Shown here one piece after another: positions 31,099 through 40,269 of a DNA stretch of 40,415 nucleotides (positions are counted from its first letter, which is position 1; every line of letters begins with the position of its first letter). Under the pieces are notes generated by a model, which saw only the letters and a list, made by a program, of their open reading frames with translations, had not been told where the DNA came from and did not search any database. The position numbers were made by a program, and so were the translations under genes. Origin of the DNA: Bacteroidia bacterium (GTDB lineage Bacteria > Bacteroidota > Bacteroidia > DATLTG01); the NCBI GenBank assembly GCA_039924845.1, contig JBDTAC010000100.1:1-40415 (forward strand), in the 5' to 3' direction.

Positions 31099-34000
31099 AT
31101 GAAAGATTTAGAAAAAGAATTTAAACCAACTACGTGGTCTATAAATAATCGCACCAGCATATTTATTGTAACCATTATTATCACTTTGGCAGGGATTGCT
31201 TCTTACATTGGTTTACCAAAAGAAAAATTTCCAGACATTGTTATTCCGACTATTTACGTAACCACCATTTATCCAGGAACTTCTCCAACGGACATGGAAA
31301 ATTTGGTAACTAAACAAATCGAAAAGCAAATCAAAGGAATTTCGGGAATAAAAAAATTCACCAGTAATTCGGTGCAAGATTATTCTAGTATCGTAGTCGA
31401 ATTTAACACCGGCGTGGACGTAAATGTTGCCAAACAAGAAGTGAAAGATGCAGTGGACAAAGCGCGTACCGACTTGCCAAGTGATTTACCGCATGATCCA
31501 GAAGTGATACAAGCGGATATATCACAAATGCCAATTATTTACGTCAATCTTTCCGGTAATTACGATCTCAATAAATTGAAAAAATATGCCGATGATATAA
31601 AAGATCAAATCGAGGCAATGCCCGAAATTACACGTGTGGATGAAGTTGGAGCCCTGGATAGGGAAATACAAATCAACGTGAATTTGTTTAAAATGGAAGC
31701 CGCGCAAATTTCCATGAACGACATTTCCAATGCTGTTGCCAACGAAAACATTACTATTTCGGGCGGAACGGTTAAAATGGATGGCATGAATCGTTCCTTG
31801 AGTGTGAACGGACAATTCACAAATGTAGATCAAATAAAAAATATTGTAGTGCGCTCAATGGCTGGCGGAACGGTTTATATAAAAGATATTGCCGATGTTA
31901 AAGATACGTTTGCAGACCAAATAAGTTATGCGCGTTTAGATCGTAAAAATGTAATTACCTTAAATGTTGTTAAGCGTGCTGGAGAAAATTTAATTGAAGC
32001 TTCGGATAAAGTCAGAGATATTGTAGCGACACTCCAAAAAACAACTTTCCCGAAAGATTTAAAAATTACACTTACCGGAGATCAATCTTCGCAAACGCGC
32101 TCTACACTTCACGATTTAATAAATACCATTATCATCGGATTTATTTTAGTAACTATTATTCTGATGTTTTTTATGGGTGGAACAAATGCTTTATTTGTTG
32201 CTATGTCGGTTCCACTTTCCATGTTCATCGCGTTTTTAATTTTACCGAGTATTGGTTTTGCTTTAAACATGATTGTGTTGTTCGCCTTTTTATTAGCGCT
32301 CGGTATTGTGGTGGATGATGCCATTGTGGTAATTGAAAACACGCATCGTATTTTTGATAATGGAAAAGTGCCGATTGCGAAAGCTGCAAAAATGGCTGCT
32401 GGAGAAATATTTTTGCCTGTTCTTGCCGGAACGCTTACTACGCTTGCACCTTTTGTTCCACTTGCTTTTTGGGGCGGCATCATTGGTAAGTTTATGTTTT
32501 ATTTACCCGTTACACTTATCATCACATTAACGGCTTCTTTGGTAGTTGCCTATATTATCAATCCGGTGTTTGCAGTAGCATTTATGAAACCGCATCCGCC
32601 TGAAACAGGCGAGAAAAAAAGCCACAAAGGATTAAAAATTACGAGTATTATTTTTCTGGCACTCGCGTTATTATTTTATGCGACACATTCTTTTGGAATG
32701 GGAAATTTCCTTGTTTTTTTACTATTGATAAATATTTTTTATCGATTGGTTTTAATGAGTGCAATCAAAAAATTCCAAACAAAAACCTGGCCCTCTATTC
32801 AACAGAAGTATAAAAATATTTTAGCGAAAGCGTTGAAATATCCTAAATCTGTACTTGGCGGAACTTTCCTACTTTTTGTTTTAGCTATTTTTCTTTTTGC
32901 GGTGCGAACTCCGAACGTGGTTTTTTTCCCACAGTCGGATCCTAATTTTGTGTACGTGTATCTCAATTTACCTGTCGGAACAAATCAAGAATACACCGAT
33001 TCCATCACGAAAATAGTAGAAAGTGAAGTATATAATGTAATTGGAGAAGGTAAACCTGGCGAATACAATCCGGTTGTAGAATCCGTTATTTCTAACGTTG
33101 CAGTTGGTGCTACCGATCCGCAAGAAAATGATCAAGGAACGTATTCTAATAAATCAAAAATAAGTGTTTCGTTTGTGGAATTCGGGAAACGGAACGGAGT
33201 TTCTACGCGCTTGTATCTGAATAAAATTCGCGCAGCAGTAAAAGATATGCCAGGCGTTCAGATTTCGGTAGATCAAGAAGCAAGCGGACCGCCAACACCA
33301 AAGCCTATTGACATAGAAATAAGTGGCGATAATTTTGAGGATTTGGTGAGCACTTCTACCAAATTAAAACATTACATAGATTCTTTGCAAATTGGCGGAA
33401 TAGAAGATTTGCGCTCTGATTTAGAAAATCATAAACCAGAAATTATTTTTGATATTGATCGCGAACGCGCCAACAGAGAAGGCATTTCAACGGCACAAAT
33501 CGGAATGGAAATTCGGAATGCCGTTTTCGGAAAAGAAGTTTCTAAATTTCGTGATGCGAATGATGAATATCCAATTGAGCTGCGTTATGAAAGAAATCAA
33601 CGTGATAATATTGATGCCTTAAACAATTTAGAAATTACGTATCGTGATATGAATATGGGCGGAAAAATTCGCCAAGTTCCAATGTCCGCTTTTGTGAAAA
33701 TTCACTATTCCTCTTCTTACGGAGGTATCAAACGCAAAAACAATAAACCGCTCATTTCGCTTACATCCAATGTGCTTAGCGGATTTAACCCCAACAAAGT
33801 AGTCGCGGATATTCAGGCGAACTTAATTAATTTCAAAGCATCGGATGGCGTAACAATAAAAATGGGTGGAGAACAAGAAGACCAACAAGAAACGGCTTCG
33901 TTTTTAGGTCACGCGATGCTCATTTCACTCATGTTAATTTTATTGATTTTGGTTACGCAATTTAATTCCATCAGCAAACCAATTATTATTTTGAGCGAAA

Positions 34001-34485
34001 TTATTTTTAGCTTGATTGGAGTGATGCTCGGATTCGCTATTTTTAAAATGGATATGTCTATTGTGATGACGGGCGTTGGTTTTATTGCCTTAGCGGGAAT
34101 TGTCGTTCGCAACGGAATATTATTAGTGGAATTTACTGACCTTTTGAGAGAACAAGGGGTTAGTACATTGGATGCTATTATTGAAGCCGGAAAAACGCGG
34201 ATGACTCCCGTAATTTTAACTGCTACCGCAACTATACTAGGCTTGATTCCCTTGGCTATTGGCTTTAATATTGATTTCGTTACGATGTTCACAGAATTAA
34301 ATCCGCACATTTATTTTGGTGGCGACAGCGTTGCATTTTGGGGACCACTTTCGTGGACAATGATTTTTGGTTTGTCGTTTGCCACTGTCATCACCTTAAT
34401 TGTGGTTCCGATAATGTATTTGCTTGCCGATAATGCAAAAATAAAATCAAAAAGATTAATTGAAAAATTTTCAGCAATAAAGTAA
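31099..34485 (+). CDS. RND efflux pump permease (AcrB/MexB-type) with extra membrane segment
   Basis: The 1128-residue inner-membrane pump uses proton flow to expel compounds through TolC. The proton-relay aspartates are Asp406 and Asp407 in GIVVDDAIVVIENTHRI (TM4), equivalent to Asp407 and Asp408 of AcrB. Porter-domain segments are typical, such as PGTSPTDMENLVTKQIE near residue 55 and the GPPTPKPIDIEISG segment in the second half. The protein is about 80 residues longer than AcrB. Part of the excess is an extra hydrophobic stretch at residues 513-560, between TM6 and TM7, that could form two more helices. The substrate is unknown. It is the centre of the tetR-tolC-hlyD-rnd-abc-abc operon, with only 2 bases before the first ABC gene. 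Confidence 0.94.
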   Translation: MKDLEKEFKPTTWSINNRTSIFIVTIIITLAGIASYIGLPKEKFPDIVIPTIYVTTIYPGTSPTDMENLVTKQIEKQIKGISGIKKFTSNSVQDYSSIVVEFNTGVDVNVAKQEVKDAVDKARTDLPSDLPHDPEVIQADISQMPIIYVNLSGNYDLNKLKKYADDIKDQIEAMPEITRVDEVGALDREIQINVNLFKMEAAQISMNDISNAVANENITISGGTVKMDGMNRSLSVNGQFTNVDQIKNIVVRSMAGGTVYIKDIADVKDTFADQISYARLDRKNVITLNVVKRAGENLIEASDKVRDIVATLQKTTFPKDLKITLTGDQSSQTRSTLHDLINTIIIGFILVTIILMFFMGGTNALFVAMSVPLSMFIAFLILPSIGFALNMIVLFAFLLALGIVVDDAIVVIENTHRIFDNGKVPIAKAAKMAAGEIFLPVLAGTLTTLAPFVPLAFWGGIIGKFMFYLPVTLIITLTASLVVAYIINPVFAVAFMKPHPPETGEKKSHKGLKITSIIFLALALLFYATHSFGMGNFLVFLLLINIFYRLVLMSAIKKFQTKTWPSIQQKYKNILAKALKYPKSVLGGTFLLFVLAIFLFAVRTPNVVFFPQSDPNFVYVYLNLPVGTNQEYTDSITKIVESEVYNVIGEGKPGEYNPVVESVISNVAVGATDPQENDQGTYSNKSKISVSFVEFGKRNGVSTRLYLNKIRAAVKDMPGVQISVDQEASGPPTPKPIDIEISGDNFEDLVSTSTKLKHYIDSLQIGGIEDLRSDLENHKPEIIFDIDRERANREGISTAQIGMEIRNAVFGKEVSKFRDANDEYPIELRYERNQRDNIDALNNLEITYRDMNMGGKIRQVPMSAFVKIHYSSSYGGIKRKNNKPLISLTSNVLSGFNPNKVVADIQANLINFKASDGVTIKMGGEQEDQQETASFLGHAMLISLMLILLILVTQFNSISKPIIILSEIIFSLIGVMLGFAIFKMDMSIVMTGVGFIALAGIVVRNGILLVEFTDLLREQGVSTLDAIIEAGKTRMTPVILTATATILGLIPLAIGFNIDFVTMFTELNPHIYFGGDSVAFWGPLSWTMIFGLSFATVITLIVVPIMYLLADNAKIKSKRLIEKFSAIK

Positions 34486-34487
34486 AA

Positions 34488-36236
34488 ATGCTTGAAACGG
34501 AAAAAATAATTTCTGCAAAAAAAGCTCGAAAGCCAAGTATGTTAAGCTTACTCAAACCTTATTCTGGTTTGATAATTTGGCTTATTGTATTGACTTTTTT
34601 TAGCAATGGAATTAGTTTAGTTATTCCAAAAATTATTGCCAATGGCATTGATAGTTTTTCCGCTGGACATTTAATTTTCAAAAAAATAATTTTTGAATTT
34701 GGTATTGCCGCTGTTTCGATATTTATTTTTACGTACTTACAAAGCATTGTGCAAACCTACGCTTCTGAGCGCGTTGCGCGCGATTTGCGTCAAAAACTTT
34801 CTGCTAAAATTTCGCAACAATCGTATGCGTATGTAGAGAAAATTTCGCCTTCACGCTTGCTTACCAATCTTACTTCTGATGTAGATGCCATCAAAACATT
34901 TGTTTCGCAAGCCATCGTTTCTATTGCGTCTTCGCTTTTTATCATAATCGGAGCGAGTGCTTTATTAATAAGTATTAATTGGCGATTGGCTTTAGCAGTA
35001 CTCACTATTATTCCAATTATAGGAGCGGTATTTTATTTTGTGTTAGTAAAAGTACGCGTACTTTTTAAAAGAAGTCAAGGTGTTATTGATTGGCTCAACA
35101 AAGTAATTAACGAAAGTGTTCTGGGCGCTGCACTCATTCGTGTTTTAAATTCGCAACAGCCGGAATACGATAAATTTATTTCTGCAAATAAGGAAGCATT
35201 GGGTATTGGACTTTCCATCTTACGGCTTTTTGCAACGCTTATTCCCTTAGTTACGTTTGTTTCCAATTTGGCGATGCTCACCGTTTTAGCATTGGGCGGA
35301 CATTTTGTTATTGGCGGAACAATGACACTGGGCGATTTTGCCGCATTCAACAGTTATATCGCATTACTTATTTTTCCAATTATTATGATTGGTTTTATGA
35401 GCAACGTAATTGCAATGGCAAGTGCTTCGTACCAACGAATTCAAAATGTGTTGGAAATAAAAGAAGTAGAGGATAAAGGAAGCATTAAAAATTCGCTGAA
35501 AGGAAACATTGAACTGGAAAACATTACAGTAACGTATGGTGATATACCGGCATTAAAAGAAATTTCTTTTTCAGTAAAAGCTGGAACGAAAACAGCTATT
35601 ATCGGACCAACTGCTGCCGGAAAAACTCAATTATTTTATTTGCTCACAGGATTAATTCAACCCGAAAAAGGTTCGATAAAATTTGATAACAACAACATTG
35701 CCGATTACAACAAAGAAAGCTTTTACAGTCAAATTGGTTTTGTTTTTCAGGACAGTATTATTTTTAATATGAGCATGCGCGAAAACATTGCATTTAACAA
35801 AGCGGTTACCGATGAAGCGATGCAAAAAGCGATTGCTACTGCCGAGTTGGATATCTTTATTGAAGCGCTACCAGAAAAAATGGATACGGTAATTTCTGAA
35901 CGAGGTAACAGTCTTTCAGGCGGACAAAAACAGCGTGTCATGTTGGCGCGGGCTTTGGCAATCAATCCTAAAATATTATTGTTGGATGATTTTACAGCTC
36001 GTGTAGATGCGCAAACCGAAAAAAAGATTTTAGCAAACGTTCGAAAAAATTATCCTGATATCACATTACTTTCCATTACGCAGCAAATAGATCCTGTAAA
36101 AGAGTACGATCAAATTATTTTATTGATGCAAGGCGAACTTGTCGCAAAAGGAACGCATGAAACATTACTGAAAACAAGTCCAGAATACGTTCAAATTTAT
36201 CAATCACAAAGAAGTACGAGCAGCTATGAAGTATAA
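34488..36236 (+). CDS. ABC exporter half-transporter with degenerate ATP site (subunit 1)
   Basis: The 582-residue protein has an N-terminal six-helix exporter domain and a C-terminal nucleotide-binding domain. Walker A is GPTAAGKT and the signature is the canonical LSGGQ (residues 476-480). However, Walker B ends Asp500-Asp501 instead of Asp-Glu, and the H-loop histidine is replaced by Gln532 (SITQQI). These are the changes expected in the subunit that supplies the non-hydrolysing site of a heterodimeric exporter such as TM287/288 or BmrCD. The partner gene overlaps its 3' end by 11 bases. It probably exports a drug or lipid, with no direct evidence for the substrate. An internal motif copy lies at 34676-34700. 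Confidence 0.92.
   Translation: MLETEKIISAKKARKPSMLSLLKPYSGLIIWLIVLTFFSNGISLVIPKIIANGIDSFSAGHLIFKKIIFEFGIAAVSIFIFTYLQSIVQTYASERVARDLRQKLSAKISQQSYAYVEKISPSRLLTNLTSDVDAIKTFVSQAIVSIASSLFIIIGASALLISINWRLALAVLTIIPIIGAVFYFVLVKVRVLFKRSQGVIDWLNKVINESVLGAALIRVLNSQQPEYDKFISANKEALGIGLSILRLFATLIPLVTFVSNLAMLTVLALGGHFVIGGTMTLGDFAAFNSYIALLIFPIIMIGFMSNVIAMASASYQRIQNVLEIKEVEDKGSIKNSLKGNIELENITVTYGDIPALKEISFSVKAGTKTAIIGPTAAGKTQLFYLLTGLIQPEKGSIKFDNNNIADYNKESFYSQIGFVFQDSIIFNMSMRENIAFNKAVTDEAMQKAIATAELDIFIEALPEKMDTVISERGNSLSGGQKQRVMLARALAINPKILLLDDFTARVDAQTEKKILANVRKNYPDITLLSITQQIDPVKEYDQIILLMQGELVAKGTHETLLKTSPEYVQIYQSQRSTSSYEV
34676..34700. repeat. Intragenic copy of the interspersed near-palindrome (in ABC subunit 1)
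   Basis: TTTTCAAAAAAATAATTTTT then GAA lies in the transmembrane-domain coding region and is read as FKKIIFEF. Confidence 0.55.
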
Positions 36237-37992
36237 TCTCTACGACATACAAGCTGCACAGCCCAAGAAAACAAATACGTGGGTAACTCTCAAAAAACTA
36301 TTTGCATTTATTGTTGATGAGAAAAAAAACGTCATCATTGCTGTCATCGCTATCGTCATTAATGCAGTGCTTAATTTATTAGGTCCTTTGCTAATTGGAT
36401 ATACGATTGACCATTACATCGAAACAAAACAAATGCACGGAGTGTTGGTCAATTCGGCTATTTTGCTTGTGATATACATTGTCGCGGTTATCGCCAATTA
36501 TCTGCAAACACAATTAATGGGAAGTATTGGTCAGCGCATGTTATACACCTTGCGAAATGCGGTTTTTACGAAGTTGCAGGAATTACCTGTTTCGTTTTTT
36601 AATCAAAATAAAGCAGGCGATTTAATTTCGCGTATCAATAACGACACCGATAAATTGAATCAGTTTTTTTCGCAATCGTTGATGCGTTTTTTAAGCAGCA
36701 TTATGTTGATGATTGGCGCAGGAATTTTCCTGTTGAGTATTCAACCTAAATTAGGTGCAGCTTCTTTACTTCCAGCATTATTTATTTTCATTTTTACAAA
36801 AATAATTTCAGTTTGGGTAAAACGGAAAAATGCGGCTAACCTAAAAACAGTTGGCGGAATGAGCGCGGAAATTCAGGAAAGTTTAAATAATTTTAAAACA
36901 ATTATTGCTTTTAATCGCAGAGATTATTTCAGAGATCGTTTCAGCAAAGTAAATCACGAAAATTATAAAACCGCTATTGGTGCTGGATTGGCGAATAATT
37001 TATTAATGCCTGTTTACGGATTGTTTACCAATATGGCACAACTTATTTTGTTGGTGTACGGTATTTATTTAATTGCAGCGGGAAGTTTTACTGTTGGTTT
37101 GCTCATCAGTTTTTTAGCGTATTCCAACAGCTTTTACCGACCATTGCAACAATTGGCAGTTTTGTGGGCGAGTTTCCAAACCGCGCTGGCAGCTTGGGAC
37201 AGAGTTTCTACTATTTTAAATTTAGATTCTGATTTGAAAATAGAAGAAATAAAAACTTACGAAAATTCTACTTCCGCTTTGCTCGAATTTAAAGATGTTT
37301 ATTTTAGTTATGCCGACAGCAAGGAAATTTTACATGATATTAATTTTAAATTGGAACGCGGAAAAACTTACGCTTTTATTGGTCCTACTGGTGGCGGAAA
37401 AACAACAAGTGCCTCTTTAATTGCGCGTTTGTACGATCCTGTAAAAGGAACCGTATTGCTAAACGGAAAAGATATTCGCTCTTATTCTCCCGCAGAACGC
37501 AGTCAAAAAATAGGTTTTATTTTACAAGATCCATTTTTGTTTACTGGTTCTGTGAAAGAAAATATTTTGTATGGCAATGCGCTCTATACAGATTATTCCA
37601 ACGAAGCATTGCAGCAATTACTTGCGGATGCTCATCTAACAGTATTGTTAGATAAATTTGAAAAAGGATTAGACACGCCAATATCTTCTGGTGGCGATAC
37701 ACTTAGCTTAGGACAAAAACAACTCATTGCTTTTATTCGTGCTGTTTTGCGAAATCCTGAATTATTAATTTTAGACGAAGCTACTGCCAATATAGATACT
37801 GTTACAGAACAATTGTTAGAAGAAATATTGAAAAACCTTCCTTCCTCAACTACGCGTGTAATAATTGCTCATCGCTTAAATACAATTGAAAATGCAGACG
37901 AAATATTTTTTGTGAACGCTGGCGAAGTTACCGCAGCCGGCTCGATGCAACACGCCATGCAAATGCTTTTGCAAGAAGAACGCAAAAGTTAA
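36226..37992 (+). CDS. ABC exporter half-transporter with catalytic ATP site (subunit 2)
   Basis: The 588-residue partner has six predicted membrane helices and an ATPase domain. Walker A is GPTGGGKTT. Walker B ends Asp517-Glu518 with the catalytic glutamate, and the H-loop histidine is His549 (IIAHRL). Its signature motif is degenerate: LSLGQ (residues 493-497) instead of LSGGQ. The two subunits are therefore complementary. The consensus ATP site combines this Walker set with the LSGGQ of subunit 1, and the degenerate site combines the altered Walker set of subunit 1 with LSLGQ here. Overlap of 11 bases with the upstream gene supports coupled translation and a heterodimer. Confidence 0.93.
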   Translation: MKYNLYDIQAAQPKKTNTWVTLKKLFAFIVDEKKNVIIAVIAIVINAVLNLLGPLLIGYTIDHYIETKQMHGVLVNSAILLVIYIVAVIANYLQTQLMGSIGQRMLYTLRNAVFTKLQELPVSFFNQNKAGDLISRINNDTDKLNQFFSQSLMRFLSSIMLMIGAGIFLLSIQPKLGAASLLPALFIFIFTKIISVWVKRKNAANLKTVGGMSAEIQESLNNFKTIIAFNRRDYFRDRFSKVNHENYKTAIGAGLANNLLMPVYGLFTNMAQLILLVYGIYLIAAGSFTVGLLISFLAYSNSFYRPLQQLAVLWASFQTALAAWDRVSTILNLDSDLKIEEIKTYENSTSALLEFKDVYFSYADSKEILHDINFKLERGKTYAFIGPTGGGKTTSASLIARLYDPVKGTVLLNGKDIRSYSPAERSQKIGFILQDPFLFTGSVKENILYGNALYTDYSNEALQQLLADAHLTVLLDKFEKGLDTPISSGGDTLSLGQKQLIAFIRAVLRNPELLILDEATANIDTVTEQLLEEILKNLPSSTTRVIIAHRLNTIENADEIFFVNAGEVTAAGSMQHAMQMLLQEERKS

Positions 37993-38007
37993 GAGCTGCA
38001 AAGAAGA

Positions 38008-38032
38008 GGTTGAAAAATAATTTTTCAAAGCC
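38008..38032 (+). repeat. Interspersed near-palindrome at the end of the efflux operon
   Basis: GGTTGAAAAATAATTTTTCA then AAGCC lies 15 bases after the last ABC stop and before the convergent tRNA gene. The core is one base shorter than standard. It could serve as terminator for the operon. Confidence 0.7.
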
Positions 38033-38105
38033 TTCTTTTGATAGTTAAATTGCGTAAGGCAAAACTGAAAAAAGACGTGACTAATCTAATTCTATTCTCT
38101 TTCAG

Positions 38106-38192
38106 CGGAGAGGGAGGGATTCGAACCCTCGATACCCTTGCGAGTATACAAACTTTCCAGGCTTGCTCGTTCGGCCACTCTGACACCTCTCC
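38106..38192 (-). tRNA. tRNA-Ser (anticodon GGA)
   Basis: The minus strand folds as a class II tRNA of 87 bases. The acceptor stem pairs GGAGAGG with CCTCTCC, followed by discriminator G. The D-arm contains AGAGTGGCCGAACGAGC. The anticodon arm is CAAGC-CTGGAAA-GTTTG, giving anticodon GGA for UCC and UCU. A long variable arm (TATACTCGCAAGGGTATC) is the serine hallmark. The T-arm GAGGGTTCGAATCCCTC is intact. CCA is not encoded. A -7 box lies just upstream. Confidence 0.95.
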
Positions 38193-38206
38193 GAAAAAAA
38201 TGTTTG

Positions 38207-38214
38207 CAAATGTA
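38207..38214 (-). promoter_or_regulatory. Probable -7 box for tRNA-Ser
   Basis: The minus strand reads TACATTTG, identical to the kbl box and a full TAnnTTTG match, 15 bases upstream of the mature tRNA 5' end. Confidence 0.45.
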
Positions 38215-38233
38215 AACAAAAATAATAGCCGAT

Positions 38234-39181
38234 TTATGTGAGCGGAATAGATTCCGGCTTTTCTTTCTTTTTCATCCATTTGTAGAAAACAAAAGTGCCT
38301 ACTCCTATTAGTAAAACACTCGCTACTACTTGCCACCAATCGTTCGTAGCGGTTCCTAATTGATCAATATTTTTTGGTACTTTATTCCGTTGTTCTAAAA
38401 AAGTAAGCAATACATCCATCCCGTTATTTACAAAATGAGCAAACATGGGTATCCAAATAGATTTACTCCAAACATAGATATAACCCAAAAAAACGCCCAT
38501 CATCATACGTGGCACAAAACCATAAAATTCGAAATGAAACGCGCTAAACACAATGGCGGCAATCCAAATTCCGGAGTGGGTACTTTTAGTCCAAGCAATG
38601 AGTATCTTTTGCAGCACTCCTCTGAAAAAGATTTCTTCGGAAACTGCCGCCAGAAAAGCAATAACAAATAAATTTAAAAACAATCCGTGTATACTCTTAT
38701 CGTTAAGGAACGCTTGCACAAGTGCGCCCGCCTTCGCCTCACTGTCTTTCATCCAATGTTCTAATCCGGATAAAGAAGCCGGCAACACCAATCGGCTGTT
38801 TAAATCTGCCATCCAATTGATAAAAGGCATGGCAGCCAACATAATTATTCCGACTAAAAGCATTGCCCCAAAGTTGGGCGGAATTTTTAATCCGAGGTAT
38901 TCTAATTTACTTCTGGAAGCCAACACCGAAAACAAAAAGGCTGGAACAATAAACGAACCCACAGCACTTACAACTTGTGCCATTTTTAAACCCATTACTA
39001 CATCTGGGTCGCCATAATTGGATAGTTTCCCGATGTCGTTAATTCCGCTGATATGTGCAAAAGGCATCGCTGCAATTATCGCCAAGACAGAGAAAACAAC
39101 CAAGCAAACTAAAAAAAGTCCCATCAAAATAAAGAATTGAGAAGCAGGGGAATTTTTTTCCAAAGGAGCCAGAGTGTTCAT
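38234..39181 (-). CDS. CPBP-family intramembrane glutamic endopeptidase (CAAX protease-like)
   Basis: The 315-residue polytopic membrane protein belongs to the CPBP/Rce1-type (Abi) family of intramembrane proteases. The catalytic Glu182-Glu183 pair lies in [11 protein letters not shown]. The second motif [15 protein letters not shown] supplies the conserved histidine and the FxxxR-like region, and HFVNNGMD is the third motif. About seven or eight hydrophobic helices are visible, the first at residues 16-40. The substrate is unknown. It is upstream of, and co-directional with, tRNA-Ser, and divergent from dus with a 54-base gap. Confidence 0.88.
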   Translation of the reverse strand: MNTLAPLEKNSPASQFFILMGLFLVCLVVFSVLAIIAAMPFAHISGINDIGKLSNYGDPDVVMGLKMAQVVSAVGSFIVPAFLFSVLASRSKLEYLGLKIPPNFGAMLLVGIIMLAAMPFINWMADLNSRLVLPASLSGLEHWMKDSEAKAGALVQAFLNDKSIHGLFLNLFVIAFLAAVSEEIFFRGVLQKILIAWTKSTHSGIWIAAIVFSAFHFEFYGFVPRMMMGVFLGYIYVWSKSIWIPMFAHFVNNGMDVLLTFLEQRNKVPKNIDQLGTATNDWWQVVASVLLIGVGTFVFYKWMKKKEKPESIPLT

Positions 39182-39198
39182 GTGTCTGCGTTTTTGAT

Positions 39199-39206
39199 TA
39201 TTTTTG
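39199..39206 (+). promoter_or_regulatory. Probable -7 box for the dihydrouridine synthase gene
   Basis: TATTTTTG fits TAnnTTTG 30 bases before the ATG at 39236. Confidence 0.45.
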
Positions 39207-39235
39207 TAAAAGTAACGAAATAAATATATTCTGAA

Positions 39236-40228
39236 ATGCTGAAGATTGGAGACATTGAATTACCGGATTTCCCTTTGTTGCTCGCGCCGATGGAAGACGT
39301 GAGCGATCCACCATTTCGTGCCGTTTGCAAACAAAACGGTGCCGATTTGATGTACACCGAATTTATTTCGTCCGAAGGTTTGATTCGCGATGCTGCAAAA
39401 AGTGTACATAAATTAGATATCTTCGAGTACGAACGTCCAATCGGCATTCAACTTTTCGGCAGCGACATTGATTCCATGCGAGAAGCAGCCATTATTGCCG
39501 ACAAAGCACATCCTGATTTAATAGATATTAATTACGGTTGTCCCGTTAAAAACGTGGCGTGTAAAGGTGCGGGAGCCGCGCTGTTGCAAGACATTCCCAA
39601 AATGGTAAAGATGACTTCCGAGATGGTGAAATGCACCAAACTTCCTGTTACGGTGAAAACCCGCTTGGGCTGGGACGAGCAAACTAAAAATGTAATGGAA
39701 GTAGCGGAACGCTTGCAGGACATCGGCATCAAAGCATTAACCATTCACGGACGCACGCGCAAACAAATGTACAAAGGCGAGGCAGATTGGACATTGATTG
39801 GAGAAATCAAAAATAATCCGCGGATAAAGATTCCCATTTTCGGAAATGGCGATGCTGATAGTCCGGAGAAAGTGGTGGAAATGCGTACTAAATATGGTAT
39901 TGACGGAATTATGATTGGACGTGCCAGCATTGGATATCCTTGGATTTTTAATGAAATAAAATACTTTTTGAAAACCGGATTACATCTTCCGAAACCAACC
40001 ATTGAAAACAGAATTAGTGTTTGTCGCGAGCATCTGGAAAAGTCCATTCAGTGGAAAGGCGATGTGCTCGGCATCCTCGAAATGCGCCGTCATTACTCCA
40101 ATTATTTTAAAGGCTTGAGCCATTTTAAAGAGTATCGTTTAAAATTGGTAACCAGCAATTCCATCCATGAAATTAATGATTTGCTAAACGAAATTGGCGA
40201 ACGTTACGAAGAACTAATTTCCGCTTAA
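39236..40228 (+). CDS. dus: tRNA-dihydrouridine synthase (DusB-like)
   Basis: The 330-residue flavoprotein reduces specific uridines in tRNA to dihydrouridine. The TIM-barrel start LLLAPMEDVSDPPFRAVC (about residues 14-31) is typical. The catalytic cysteine is Cys102 in INYGCPVKNVACKGAGAALL. ALTIHGRTRKQMYKGEADW and GIMIGRASIGYPWIFNEI bind FMN. The resemblance is closest to the DusB/NifR3 group, though the precise tRNA position is not assigned. It is followed by a 21-bp tandem repeat array. Confidence 0.94.
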   Translation: MLKIGDIELPDFPLLLAPMEDVSDPPFRAVCKQNGADLMYTEFISSEGLIRDAAKSVHKLDIFEYERPIGIQLFGSDIDSMREAAIIADKAHPDLIDINYGCPVKNVACKGAGAALLQDIPKMVKMTSEMVKCTKLPVTVKTRLGWDEQTKNVMEVAERLQDIGIKALTIHGRTRKQMYKGEADWTLIGEIKNNPRIKIPIFGNGDADSPEKVVEMRTKYGIDGIMIGRASIGYPWIFNEIKYFLKTGLHLPKPTIENRISVCREHLEKSIQWKGDVLGILEMRRHYSNYFKGLSHFKEYRLKLVTSNSIHEINDLLNEIGERYEELISA

Positions 40229-40269
40229 CGCGATTCCTTTTTATTTTAAGAAGCTAAAATTTACCTAAA

